Source: Warburgia ugandensis
Lineage: Eukaryota > Streptophyta > Magnoliopsida > Canellales > Canellaceae
NCBI GenBank assembly: GCA_035236585.1
Contig: CP141127.1
Location: 64,151,495-64,215,494 of the forward strand
Direction of reading: 5' to 3'
Length of the DNA: 64,000 nt
Below are positions 37,184-49,816 of the stretch, in pieces (position 1 is the stretch's first letter; each line of letters opens with the position of its first letter). The position numbers and the translations under genes are program-made. The notes beneath the pieces are model-generated. The model did no database searches and was not told where the DNA came from. It saw only the letters and a list, made by a program, of their open reading frames with translations.

Positions 37184-37646
37184 ATGTGTAAGACACCCCA
37201 CGTCGCCGTTTTCTCTTTTCCCTTCGGAAGTCACGCTGCTCCGCTTTTCTCTCTCGTCTGCAAAGTCGCGGAATCAGCTCCCGGCGTCAAATTCTCCTTT
37301 TTCAACACAGCAAAATCAAACGCGTTGCTGCCGTCCGATTCAAGTCCCGGAAATGTTAAGCTGTATGAGGTATGGAACGGTGTACCCGAGGGCTACGTGT
37401 TTAAGGGAGTCCCGCAGGAGGATATTGAGTTGTTTATGAATGCTACGCCGGGGAATTTCGAAAAGGGTTTGGGGGAAGTTGGGGAAGTGAACTGCGTGTT
37501 AAGCGATGCGTTTCTGTGGTTCGCGGGTGATATGGCGGAAAAGATGGGCGTGCCTTGGGTGTCGCTTTGGGCGGCTGGAGCTTGTAGCATGTCCGCGCAC
37601 TTTTACACGGATCACTTAAGGCACACCGTAGGGATTGGGCCCGATG
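37184..37646 (+). CDS. UGT78-like flavonoid 3-O-glucosyltransferase, exon 1
   Basis: Encodes the N-terminal, acceptor-binding half (154 residues plus one base) of a family-1 UDP-sugar glycosyltransferase. The start MCKTPHVAVFSFPFGSHAAP places the catalytic His at residue 17. LSDAFLWFAGDMA places the partner Asp at residue 108, as in grape VvGT1. The start codon has an A-rich context (aaaaATG) and a TATA box 73 bp upstream. The exon ends ccgatg|gtaat, a GT donor in phase 1, where UGT78 genes have their single intron. In the family the enzyme moves glucose from UDP-glucose to the 3-OH of flavonols or anthocyanidins in the cytosol. VvGT1 has WTAG after the helix, and here it reads WAAG: the Thr that contacts the sugar is Ala. 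Family assignment is strong; exact substrate is inferred. Confidence 0.9.
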
Positions 37647-37681
37647 GTAATTTTCTCTCTCTTTCAGTCATCTTTATTTCT

Positions 37682-38571
37682 ATAGAGCGTAAATAGTATG
37701 AGCGAAATCACAAAATCGACGGGAACAAAACCAAAAAATTAAGTTATGGTTATTTAAACGGAACCAAAAATAAAAATTATTAATTAGTATACATGAATGA
37801 CCCTGTAATTTTGTTTTAAATTTTAGTGTATTAAAAAATATTGTAATTTAAATTTAATAATTATTATTACTAATTTATTATCTTTTTATATTATTTTTAT
37901 ATTTAATTTATTTAAATTTAGACTAGCATTTAATATGGAAATTATTTATAAATGACGCACTGTGACTCATCTCTAAATATAAACTTTTAAATAGGCGTGG
38001 TGACTAATGTCAAAGGGGAGAACCAAAGTCTAAAAACCACATTATTCCTTCCCAAAAAGCCAAAAACCACACAAAGTCTAAAAACTTTTATTTTCTTTCT
38101 TCATTAGAAAATTAGAAACAAGATAGAAAATCCTTCTTCCACTTTTGTCCTTTCCTTGCTATTTCTCTCTAACACTCTCTCCCTTGCGGGTAGCTCTGCC
38201 CTTGAGCCTCTCTCTCTCTCCCAAATAGCATGACATGTGTTTTTAACTTTTATATTATTTCTTTTGTTGTATATTTACTTACTTATACAGTAGTTAAATA
38301 ATAAATACATGATTACCTAGCATATAAACTATTATATAAACAAAAATAACACAAAACTATCACATCTCAATTGTTTGACGTTCTTTTATTTTTCTCCTTT
38401 ATGTATTAGAACCACTAATTACCCAAGATAGAAACAAAATAGTGGTATGAAAATGGTTCTTAGACTAGAACATGAACTCTGGAACATACAGTACCAAGAA
38501 GTGCAAAATCTTAATGGTACAGTTCTTGTTTTCCAAGGAGCAGAACTAGAATTGGACCATTTACACCCTTG
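37682..38571. mobile_element. Possible small hAT-like element in the intron
   Basis: The left end 'atagagcgtaaatagt' and the inverted right end 'caagggtgtaaatggt' share 'gtaaat' and flanking bases; the second resembles common hAT termini. The interior is AT-rich with no coding. The flanking 8-bp sites match poorly, so the limits are tentative. Confidence 0.35.
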
Positions 38572-39111
38572 TTTATGTTCTTTATGGTTGATTAGTTGTC
38601 AAATAAAATGATACAAACCAACTTTTTGATGTAAATTCAAGTATTTATCACTTCTTCAAGTATTTGGCTGACCCCTAATTGAGATAAGGTCTTGATGATA
38701 ATGATCACTTCTTCAAGTATTTCACATACTTCGATTGAAATGGACGTTCTTAGGGTTGCCAACGGGTCGGATACAGATTGAACACCATCAATCCGTATCT
38801 TTTCCATTGAATTTCATTTCATTGGAACAAATATGGATTCGGAAAAGTAGTTTAAATATTCATATGCCATTTTATATGCATTTCAAGCAGTTCCGTTTAG
38901 ATAGTGGTTACCGGTACCTTTTGGTTTCGCTAATTATTTTAGAGAATGGGAGACTCAAAATAAGTATTAAAGACCACAACTTTGTTGAAAAGCCAAAGAG
39001 AATGTGCTGCAATTTTATTCCATTGAACTTCAAAGTAGGATTTCAACCTCTAACATATGAAACTTTACCGATTTTCACCAAGTGCTTGTGAATTGTTTGA
39101 GAGCATTCTCT

Positions 39112-39236
39112 CCTTAAACTTATCTTTTAGTTGATACAACAACTTAGCAACTCCAAGAAGCATAGTCATATGGGCATCATGCCCACAGCCATACATTTTC
39201 CCATCATCTTCCTCTTATGTTCCCATTCCTCAGGTT
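39112..39236 (-). pseudogene. Captured fragment of an IAA-amino-acid hydrolase (ILR1-like, M20)
   Basis: On the minus strand 39,204 to about 39,116 encodes [18 protein letters not shown] followed by [14 protein letters not shown]. This is the signature [22 protein letters not shown] segment of plant ILR1/ILL amidohydrolases, which release auxin from amino-acid conjugates. The Cys and His of CGHDAH are metal ligands in the family. Just upstream, EEWEHKRK fits the preceding EWEHKSK but is offset by one base. Only about 40 residues remain and no other M20 motif is visible nearby, so it is a dead exon fragment inside the hAT-like element. Confidence 0.75.
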
Positions 39237-39335
39237 CCTAATAACCCATATCCTAAAACAATATGATTCACAAATGAAAATGAAATGAACATCGTTAGTT
39301 CTTCTCTTCTATTGACATACTTGGAGTTGGTGAGA

Positions 39336-39641
39336 ATAATTAGAAAAGAAGTATTTTGCAACACTTGCACTTAACACTAGAAGTTTCATCGACATATGAA
39401 AAATCATCTCATACAATATATCATCTCTCTCCTATGAGATTTTCTTTCTCTTGGACATGGACAATCTCACCATGACTAGGATTATCTATAATTAGAAAAG
39501 AAGTATTTTGCAACACTTGCACTTAACACTAGAAGTTTCATCGACATATGAAAAATCATCTCATACAATATATCATCTCTCTCCTATGAGATTTTCTTTC
39601 TCTTGGACATGGACAATCTCACCATGACTAGGATTATCTAT
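39336..39641 (+). repeat. Exact 152-bp tandem duplication
   Basis: 39,336-39,487 is repeated at 39,488-39,639 with no difference that I can see, plus two further matching bases. It lies inside the hAT-like element in the UGT intron. Identity implies a recent duplication or an assembly artefact. Confidence 0.9.
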
Positions 39642-41628
39642 CATTTACATCTAAAAAGCAAGAATACATAAACAAACTACAGAAGTGTATTACAAACAAA
39701 GAAAGTACCATTAGACTTTGAGTACATATTGCACTTTCCTTATAGTAGATATCTCTTTAATACATTTTACATGAACCATTGAATTCTTAAGCAAAAATAT
39801 GCATAGAAACTCTAAAAGGAAAATGAATGATGGATAGAACATGGTAGAGAGAAACAGGGTCCAAATTCATCATAAATCCTTAGGAGACAACATAGAGTGC
39901 AAATATACATCTCTCAAAAAATGCCATAAGTAACTAAGTTAAGCTAATTTTGATATCTTAGCACTACATGGCTGAGTATAAATGTAACAATGCAACTTAT
40001 ATGGCCCATCTCTACATCCAAAAATTGTGAATTTTAACTTCTAATCCCCTCATCATTTAAGAAAAGAAAAGGAACAAAAACAAGTTGCAGTAATTCTATG
40101 TAATGCAGCTACACAATGCACTCTATAATTTATGGCTATCATGTAGTGCACCTATGTTAATTGACTAATTTGCCACTCAATATTATTGTTTAATGAACAT
40201 AGTATTTTACTTCTAAAAATATATATTTAGATAGGATAATTCGTAGCGTATCCATTCCAGAAAAATACAGATAGTTAAAATTATTTTCGTATTCGTTCAT
40301 AGATAGGATTTTCTATTCCATATCCTATCAGTTCGGATAGTGGATAAGACGTTCCAATTGGCAGGTCTAGATGTTCAAGAGGAAATTTAAAAAACCCCTA
40401 AAGTAGTAAAAAAGTATTGTAAAAATAGAAAATATGGCCACTGGAAGATCTATTTTTAATCATGAGAGTGGAACTAAATATTTGGGGCTGATTCCAAGAG
40501 CCTTCAAGCTAGGCTGACCTTCAGATGATCCGATCAATTCATCTTGCTGGGACTCTCCTATTTAGGTTACCAACAAAGACTCAAAGCCCATTAGAAGCTT
40601 TTAGCTACTAGTTGTATCTGGTTTTGCATTTTTAAATGTTGACAGTAGGAATGTGCATGAGTTATGTAGGTAGCCTAAACAGGAGAAGCCCAACAAGATA
40701 TATTGATTATATGATCCAACAGGAGGGCCTACGGAGTTAGTGTGGATAGGATTTTTTGCTCCCTAACCATATAACAGCAATGATGGTCAAGAAAGATTCA
40801 AGAGGGATTTAGGAGTTGAGGGTGGTTGGCTGGAGGAACAATTAGAGCACCATTTATCCAGAGGAATTGGACCTATATTGTTGATATACAAATCTTCGCA
40901 TCCCGCATTTGTCCCTCATTTAGTGGTTCTAGGCCGCCTTAGACCTATGGAAGTTTGCCATTTTTTGTATCCTAACCTGTCATTTAAGAGTAAAAAATGA
41001 GATGTTTATAAGCATCAAATAGGTTTTATTCTTGGCCGGTTTTATGGGCGATGCCATACTTTTGAAAATATGAGAAGACAAAGGTATAACCCTAGTTCAA
41101 TGATTCTATCATCCGAACCTTTTGTCATGGTGGAGAATGCTAAGGACGAGCCCTGCATAGAAAATTCCACCGTTAGATGATTCTGCGCCTTTGGTTTATT
41201 GGAGGATTTCTTATTGAATTCACACCATTACATTTCGATTTCCTACCTATTTGTCTACCAACCGAGGCTTAGAATGTTGAGAAGGTTTGACATTTTCAAT
41301 GCATGGCTCATCCTACCACTACCGACGAGATATACGGTTGGGATAATTAGAAATATGTAAACTCTCCTTGGATTCTGGCCAGCACATATTTCCCAACGTT
41401 TCCCATAGTGAACTGTAAGGTTGGCACACTAGCATGCTAAGTAGGGTCCAGTAGATGACTGGTTTAGATGATACGGTAGGTGGGTCTCCCCACTGGTGTT
41501 TTCATCGGCGCCTATTACATTCCATCTTGCAAGAACTCGTATAGCTAACCAACTTAAATACCCCACTTGTTTGTCCTCCATGCAATTTCAAAAAAATAAA
41601 TTAAATTAAATTAAAATCAAAATAATTA

Positions 41629-41718
41629 ACTTTTCAGCTCTCGATTTCTTCTTCATAATGATTAGCAAATTCAACTTTTCAGCTCTCGATTTCTTCTTCG
41701 TAATAATTAGTAAATTCT
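41629..41718 (+). repeat. 45-bp imperfect tandem duplication in the intron
   Basis: 'cttttcagctctcgatttct' occurs at 41,629 and 41,674, with nearly identical continuations. A minor local duplication. Confidence 0.8.
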
Positions 41719-42370
41719 TATGTATTTTTTATTTTGGGCAGATTTTCTAAATTAAACATCAATTTATAAAATTAAACTCAGAATTGTAAAATAATTTATC
41801 GAATTCTCGAATAGTCTAATTGATTTAAAATCAAAGATTAAATGTATATCTTTGTAAAAAAAATGTAAATCTTTATTTTTACGTAAATGCTTTCTAAATT
41901 TTATGATTTTTTGCCTCGCCATCTTCTTCGTGAATCCAAACTTTCTAACTATCACCATCACAGTTGTTAATTCAGCTCAGTTATGGCTGGAATTCCGAGA
42001 TTGCGATTGAGTTTGCGCCCGTCCCGGTCATTCCAGTCCGGACTTTGAGTCCTATTTTTACTATTTTTTATGTTTTAAAATTTAAAATTTACGGAACAGT
42101 GACCGAAATTTTGTCCGAACTAAGGAATTCTGGATCGTTCCACTCCAATAGCTAACCGGAAGGGCCATCGCGGCAGGATTGACAACTATGGTTACCAGGG
42201 TTAAATGGGTAACAGACTGAATTTGTTGTATGCAGAATAAAATCAGAATCAAGATCAAGACTAACAGAAGTGGTTGATAAGTTCCATAGGCATCTCGGCT
42301 GCCTTTGTAGCCAAGATTCTAACTGTCCTTTTTTTTTTTCTGAGAGTAACTCGTTCTCCTTTTTGAGCAG

Positions 42371-43252
42371 CAATTCCTGCAAAACAAGACCAGCTGCTGG
42401 ATTCCATTCCAGGCCTCTCTCTTTTCCGGGGCCGAGATCTACCCGACGGTATTGTCGCCGGCCGCATGGAATCCCTCTTCTCGTGTCTTCTCCATCGAAT
42501 GGCCAAGGAGGCGCCTCGTGCCGCTGCTGTCGTCTTAAACACCGTCGATGACCTAGAACGTGCCATCATCGACGATCTCAAAACCAAATTCCGCCGGTGT
42601 CTCGCACTGGGCCCACTAACTGTGGGCCCCACAAGCTCCCAAAGTTGACGTACACGATTGCCTCGCATGGCTGGATCGCCTGGGCGAGAAACATGCATCT
42701 GCAGCTTACGTTAGCTTTGGCACGGCAATGTCGCCCCCACCAACTGAGTTGGCAGCATTGGCAGAAGGACTTGAGGCTAGTGAGGCCTATTTCATTTGGT
42801 CACTGAAAGAGAGCCTTTTACCAAATCTTCCTAAGGGATTTCTGGAGAGGATTAAAGGCAGAGGATTGGTGGTGCCGTGGGTCCCACAGACTATGGTGCT
42901 TGAACATGGAGCAGTGGGTGCGTTCTTGACGCACTGTGGGTGGAACTCGGTGATGGAGAGTGTTAGCGGTGGGGTACCGATGATCTGCTGTCCGATCCTT
43001 GGAGATCAGAAATTGAACGCTCGGATGGTGTCACACGTGTGGGGGATTGGCGTGGGTGTCGAAGGGGGAATTTTGACTAAGGAAGGAGTGGTGAGGGCTT
43101 TTGATTTGGTTTTGCGTAAAGAGGAAGGGAGAAAAATGAGGGAGAGGATTATGGGGCTTAAAGAAGCTGCAATTGCTGCCGTTGGAAAGGGAGGGAGTTC
43201 TACTAAGAACTTGGAGGCTCTTGTGGAGATAGTTTCGTGTCATGAGAAGTAG
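42371..43252 (+). CDS. UGT78-like glucosyltransferase, exon 2 (frame-shifted copy)
   Basis: Encodes the C-terminal, UDP-sugar-binding half. It opens with a DSIPGLSLFRGRDLPDGIV segment, matching the family's FIPGMSKVRxRDLxEGI. The PSPG box of 44 residues runs from 42,878 to 43,009: WVPQ, HCGWNS with Trp at box position 22, GVP, and a final DQ. Trp22 and Gln44 are the usual marks of glucose preference. The stop is at 43,250. Around 42,640 the reading frame changes by one base: upstream ends LTVGPTSS, downstream continues VDVHDCLAWLDRLGEKHAS. As read, translation would stop at 42,646-42,648, before the PSPG box. The two exons total 1,345 bases, one more than a multiple of three, which fits a single inserted base (or a two-base loss). 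Apart from this the gene looks intact and its length (about 447 residues) is normal. It is either a very young pseudogene or a sequencing error. Confidence 0.85.
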
Positions 43253-44300
43253 AGGTCTGCTTTCTGTTTCTTTCTATGCCTGAATAGACTCATAGGCACA
43301 AGTTAATAAGAGTCTAGCTTTCATTGACAATGGACTCTTTTTACTTTCTCAAAAGCCTTACTGGTTGGCTGGTGATAAGCCTGTGGAAGGGAGATGATGA
43401 GACTGACCTACAATTTGTTAGGACTGCCTCTTTTAGCAACCAAGGAAATTCATGGTCTAAAAGCAGTTGTGGGGAAGTTCATGGTCTAGATGGGGGCAGA
43501 TTTATCATCATCCTATGGAGGATTTTAACGCATTTTAATTTATGCAGAGAGCACAATACCAATAACAAACTGAATAGCAACAACAACTCAAGGAGTAAAT
43601 ATGGCGTCTCACCACAAAAATCCAAACAAATAGACTACCATCATATTATCAGCACAAAACAAGCGAGTCTGGGTAGTACCTTCCACTATTTTTTGGAAAC
43701 TAAACTAAATCCTTTGAACCTTAGCTTAGAGATTACCTTTTAAAGTAAATTCCTGATGATAGTTGGTGCCGTCAGGATTCAACCAAACTAGATCCAAACT
43801 AATCCAGAAACTAATTTGCACTTTCAGAATAGGTTGTACTTCGGTTTCTGATAATAAATGCCTCACAAAATACCAAATGCCTCAGAAAGCTTAAAAAAAC
43901 ATTTCTGTGCCAAAAAACAAATCTCTTCTACTTTATACCTATTCAGCTAGTTCAATATAACCTTTGAAAGAGATAAACACCCCCATATCTCAAGTCATGA
44001 GAATATGATAATCTAGAATACAATTTCTAAGTCTCAAAGAGTACAAAAACTTGTCTTCAAATTTCTAGTCATAAAGACTAAGATAATAAGGTAATCATAA
44101 GTTTCAAGTTTCGAAACGTATTAAAACTTATGTTTAAATTTAAAGTCCCAAAGAGTGTGATAACATGGATATTCCTAAGAGTCTCAAAGACCCTAGATTG
44201 AACAAACAAAGGACAAAATTCCAAAAAGTTTCAACTTCAAATATCTTAGAAAACTTTAGTAGAGCATTGTTAAAAATTCAAAAGAATAAAAAACCAAAAT
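43253..44300 (+). other. Presumed 3' untranslated and downstream flank of the UGT gene
   Basis: No family match. AATAAA at 43,853-43,858 could serve as a distant polyadenylation signal. A 139-codon open frame at 43,324-43,743 has no recognisable motif and I do not call it a gene. Confidence 0.35.
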
Positions 44301-47300
44301 GACTATCAAGAAATCATCAGAAGCGCATAGCCCAGCCTAGTTTAGTGAAGAGCTCCATCCTAATGGCAAGCATGTGGGAAGCACACATGCACACAAGTAG
44401 GCTCACAAGAGTATCTATATGGACCCACTCATTAAAAGAGCCTTTTGTTAGGAAAATGAAGAGAAGCAATTCTTTGTAAAGAGGCGCCTTTTCTCATCTC
44501 CCTTTCTCACTGACAATGTGAGTCATATTTGGTAGTTCCCACTAAAAACTTTAAAACCAATTCAACAATCCCCACTTCTTTTTAAAGTTAAAATAGCTTA
44601 AACTACATTTCTCCACTTGTTATTAAATTAAAAATCAAGAAAACAACAAAGAAACATATATGTCTATAGAAATTAATAACTTAGGCATACAACAAGATCC
44701 ATGCATTATAGAAAATAAACAAAAGTATTGAACTTCCTCCTAGTGTTTACAATTCAATAAGTATTAGGGAAGTAGGGCACAAAGTCTTAAATTGTTACCT
44801 TGTTGATAAACAAAAACTACAACACGCACTTCTCTTAAGGAGATATGAGTACTTAAGTTGTGTGCCTTTATGATAGGTTATATGTGTAAATCCCATTTCA
44901 CCAAGCACTATAGAGATAACCTTTAATCTCATTGGAGCCGCCTCATCTCCACACTTGAAATAAGTGAATCTATAGATGGTTAGCCATTTTACAAAAACCC
45001 TTTTCACTCTGCCTAGACCTAGCCCCTTCTAGGGGTATTTTTAGTGATAGGTTCTATAGGAAGTGGATGATCATATTTGTTCAAACCCCTAGCGAGAGCA
45101 TATTCTAAAATAAAAATAAAAATGATATGATTCAACCTCAGACCCATTTGAATGTACTGGACAACAATTGGGCTCGAGAATTGATGTATGATATTGATGA
45201 CCTTGATACTATGCTACTAACTGTGAAAAATGTGCTAACTAAATATATGATGCCGAAAATAGACCGAATTTGATATACCCCTCAATTAGAATTAGCAAAA
45301 GCAATGTCCCCTTGCATAAAAATCATAGTTTGAAGACTTAGAGATCCATTATAACACAAATGCCAACCACCATTACAATACTGCCATGCATGGGAATGTA
45401 GTGCACTCTTGATTGTCTTATAGCTTGTTATTCCCTTTGAATCGAGTAAATAATATAAGGTAGGGTTGGCACTATTAGAAATCCAAATAGGTTTTTTTCA
45501 CATTCCTCTTGGTGTCACTTCCTATAAACAATAATCACCCAAAGTCTCTGGTGTCACCCAATCAGTATGTCTACTAAAAGGGTTTTAGCCACTGTATTCA
45601 ATAAATAGAGTCTTGCCCCAAAATAGAGCCATGCCCATCCCATCAAGAGGCATATGGTATAGACAAAGTTCTATATTCCTCTCATTAGAAGTTTTACTAT
45701 TGAATGGCTACATAATTTTTAGCACATTGTCATGTCATGTATTATCATAAATGGTTCCACTTCTTGGGCCACCAATCTTGGGATAAATTTATGCCATTAT
45801 TGACTTAGGCTCCCCCTAGTCTCATCATCGTAGTCATCAACTACTCTAATCAACTCAAACTACAAAGTCATCTTGAGACACTACTTTATTCTCATTGAAT
45901 CTATTCACTGTTCATCATTGAGATTATTGTTTCAACCTCCAATCTTGAATTTGAGATTTTGTATGTCATTAGACTATTAAGTACCCTAGGTACTTTAAGT
46001 TGAACAATCAGACTTCCATCATGCTACAAAACATCATACTTAGGTCAATTAGGATGTCAAAACCAATCAATAGCCTAAAACTTTTGAAGTATCTGGCCTA
46101 TGTAAGAATTAGCACATTCACTTTCATTAGGATAATTATTCACATATTCATATCAAGTACACCAAAATTTGACTACTAATCTTCTCTATATCTAAGATAC
46201 TTTGCAAATTCAACCATAGATCAACAAGTCAACTGCATAGGATCTCATCTCATGTTCTTTGAAAAAAACTTGCTGTACAGATAAGTATCGCTATCCCTTT
46301 TTATATCTTACTAGATACAGTTACTTTTCTTAGTTTCTCAAGCTACTACATTGGATCATATTTTAAATTGTATAATAACCTAATCATCCCACCTTATAAA
46401 ATATTCTTTCATATTTTGTCCTTGTACGCCACCTAAACAACCCTCAGATAGTGACTAAAAATCTTTTGACAAAGATTTTGATAACTAGAATATTCATAAT
46501 CTTCTCTTTGTCTGGAAGTTTTCTTTTCACATTTATCTTTACCAGTGAATCACAATCAACAACCCTTTGTCAACAAATAGGTAATCCAATTATTCTTGTT
46601 TGAACCTAGCGTTCATGATCCTTGTTTTATACTCACCAATAATACCATCCATAGACTTCTTTTATAAATATCCATTTGCAGCTGGCACATTGCACTTGAA
46701 GGCAAAACATGTTATGTCATGTCACCCCTAGTTGTCTCTAATACACTCTGGACCTAAGTCCTTCAAGCCTTAAACTTCTTTGGTTTAGTAAAGTAGTCTA
46801 TTGGAGATTCCTTCCCCTATGTACAACTTTCACTATTTCCTTAAACTTTGCTTGGATGTGGAGTTTCCAAATATATAATCTACAGCCTTGTAATTGGTTA
46901 TTAAACATCTTACTTTAGAATATTTTTTGAAAGCCCTAGGCCATTTTTATTTTGATGAAAAACATTAATATTGTTGATCTAGCCCTATTTGTGGATGTGC
47001 AAGGACCCCAAATCACTGATAAGAAACAATGGTTAGGAAATTGAACTTAATTTCCATGTATTCAAACATCCTCAATAGATCTAGTCATAGTTCAACTGGT
47101 TGATGAAAACTCTTAGATAAAGTGCAAAATAGTTCGGATACCATCAATAGGTCAATGGACATTGTCCAACCATCTTTATTTGACTTACTTTCAAAATAGT
47201 TCTTGTACCATTAGTCGATCAATAAATGTCTTCAAATAAACTAAGCATATCTAGCCTTGAAGAACTAATCAGCCTGAGCAATATCCAACTGATCACTGGC

Positions 47301-47661
47301 ATATCCTTAACTTACTACTTAGAACGTGGAGAGTTACTTATATGTTATTGGTCAGATCAATCGATTCAATTGAGGATTTGAACTTGAATATAAAGAATTT
47401 CACTAGGAATGAAGGCAATCGGTCACTATAGCTATTAATGGACTAGAATGGAAATGATAATTGTACTTAGATAATTCAAGCACAACTAGTAGGTTAAAGA
47501 ATTTTCTTAAACCAATTGCTTGATATTAACCAAAAAGGGTTTTGAAGTTTTGAGCTTCAATCCAACCAACTAATAAATCAACCTAGTCAGTTAGAAAAGG
47601 TGAAATCCTTTAGAAAATTGCACTTTAGTTGGTTTGTACATCAACATGAGTGATGGCCATT
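44300..47661. other. AT-rich region without a clear gene
   Basis: I find no host gene or well-preserved element. The open frame at 44,795-45,007 has no known motif. Part of the stretch may be a very decayed Ty1/copia remnant (see 45,900-46,800). Confidence 0.4.
45900..46800 (-). pseudogene. Possible Ty1/copia-like remnant
   Basis: On the minus strand 46,680-46,666 encodes CKWIF, the hallmark that opens the RT domain of Ty1/copia elements, followed by basic residues in the right zone. The rest is too decayed to recognise and no LTRs were found. A low-confidence fossil call. Confidence 0.25.

Positions 47662-49816
<2,155 letters not shown>

Larger units (their letters stand above)
38751..40369. 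mobile_element. hAT-like non-autonomous transposon with captured gene piece
   Basis: The left terminus is tagggttgccaacgggtcgg. The right terminus, inverted, is tagacctgccaattggaacg; they share TAG...TGCCAA..GG. Candidate 8-bp target sites are gacgttct (38,743-38,750) and gatgttca (40,370-40,377), matching at 6 of 8. The subterminal GGGTCGGATAC / GGATAGTGGATA phrases are typical of plant hAT non-autonomous elements. No transposase is seen. It carries an antisense fragment of an M20 hydrolase gene and a 152-bp tandem duplication. The open frame at 38,735-39,091 spans the terminus and is chance. Confidence 0.6.
37647..42370 (+). other. Expanded intron of the UGT gene (4.7 kb)
   Basis: It runs from the GT donor at 37,647 to the pyrimidine-rich acceptor ending ttttgagcag at 42,370. 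UGT78 introns are usually short (tens to a few hundred bases). This one is filled by at least two hAT-like insertions and other AT-rich sequence. 40,378-41,580 and 41,720-42,330 hold nothing I recognise. The last bases, gagcag, form a NAGNAG acceptor, so exon 2 could begin at 42,368 or 42,371, differing by one Ala. Confidence 0.8.

Noticed and set aside
38735-39091. 118-codon open frame in the intron
   Set aside because: Runs across the hAT-like terminus from flank to interior, so it cannot be an ancestral gene; no domain similarity.
41964-42155. Possible small transposon around the gaattccgag / gaattctgga phrases
   Set aside because: The inverted similarity is too short and no target-site duplication was found.
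42261-42698. 145-codon open frame on the minus strand
   Set aside because: Antisense shadow of GC-rich UGT exon 2; Arg/Ser-rich and matches nothing known.
43324-43743. 139-codon open frame downstream of the UGT
   Set aside because: No motif, no promoter-like signal of its own, low-complexity C-terminal half; more likely 3' flank.
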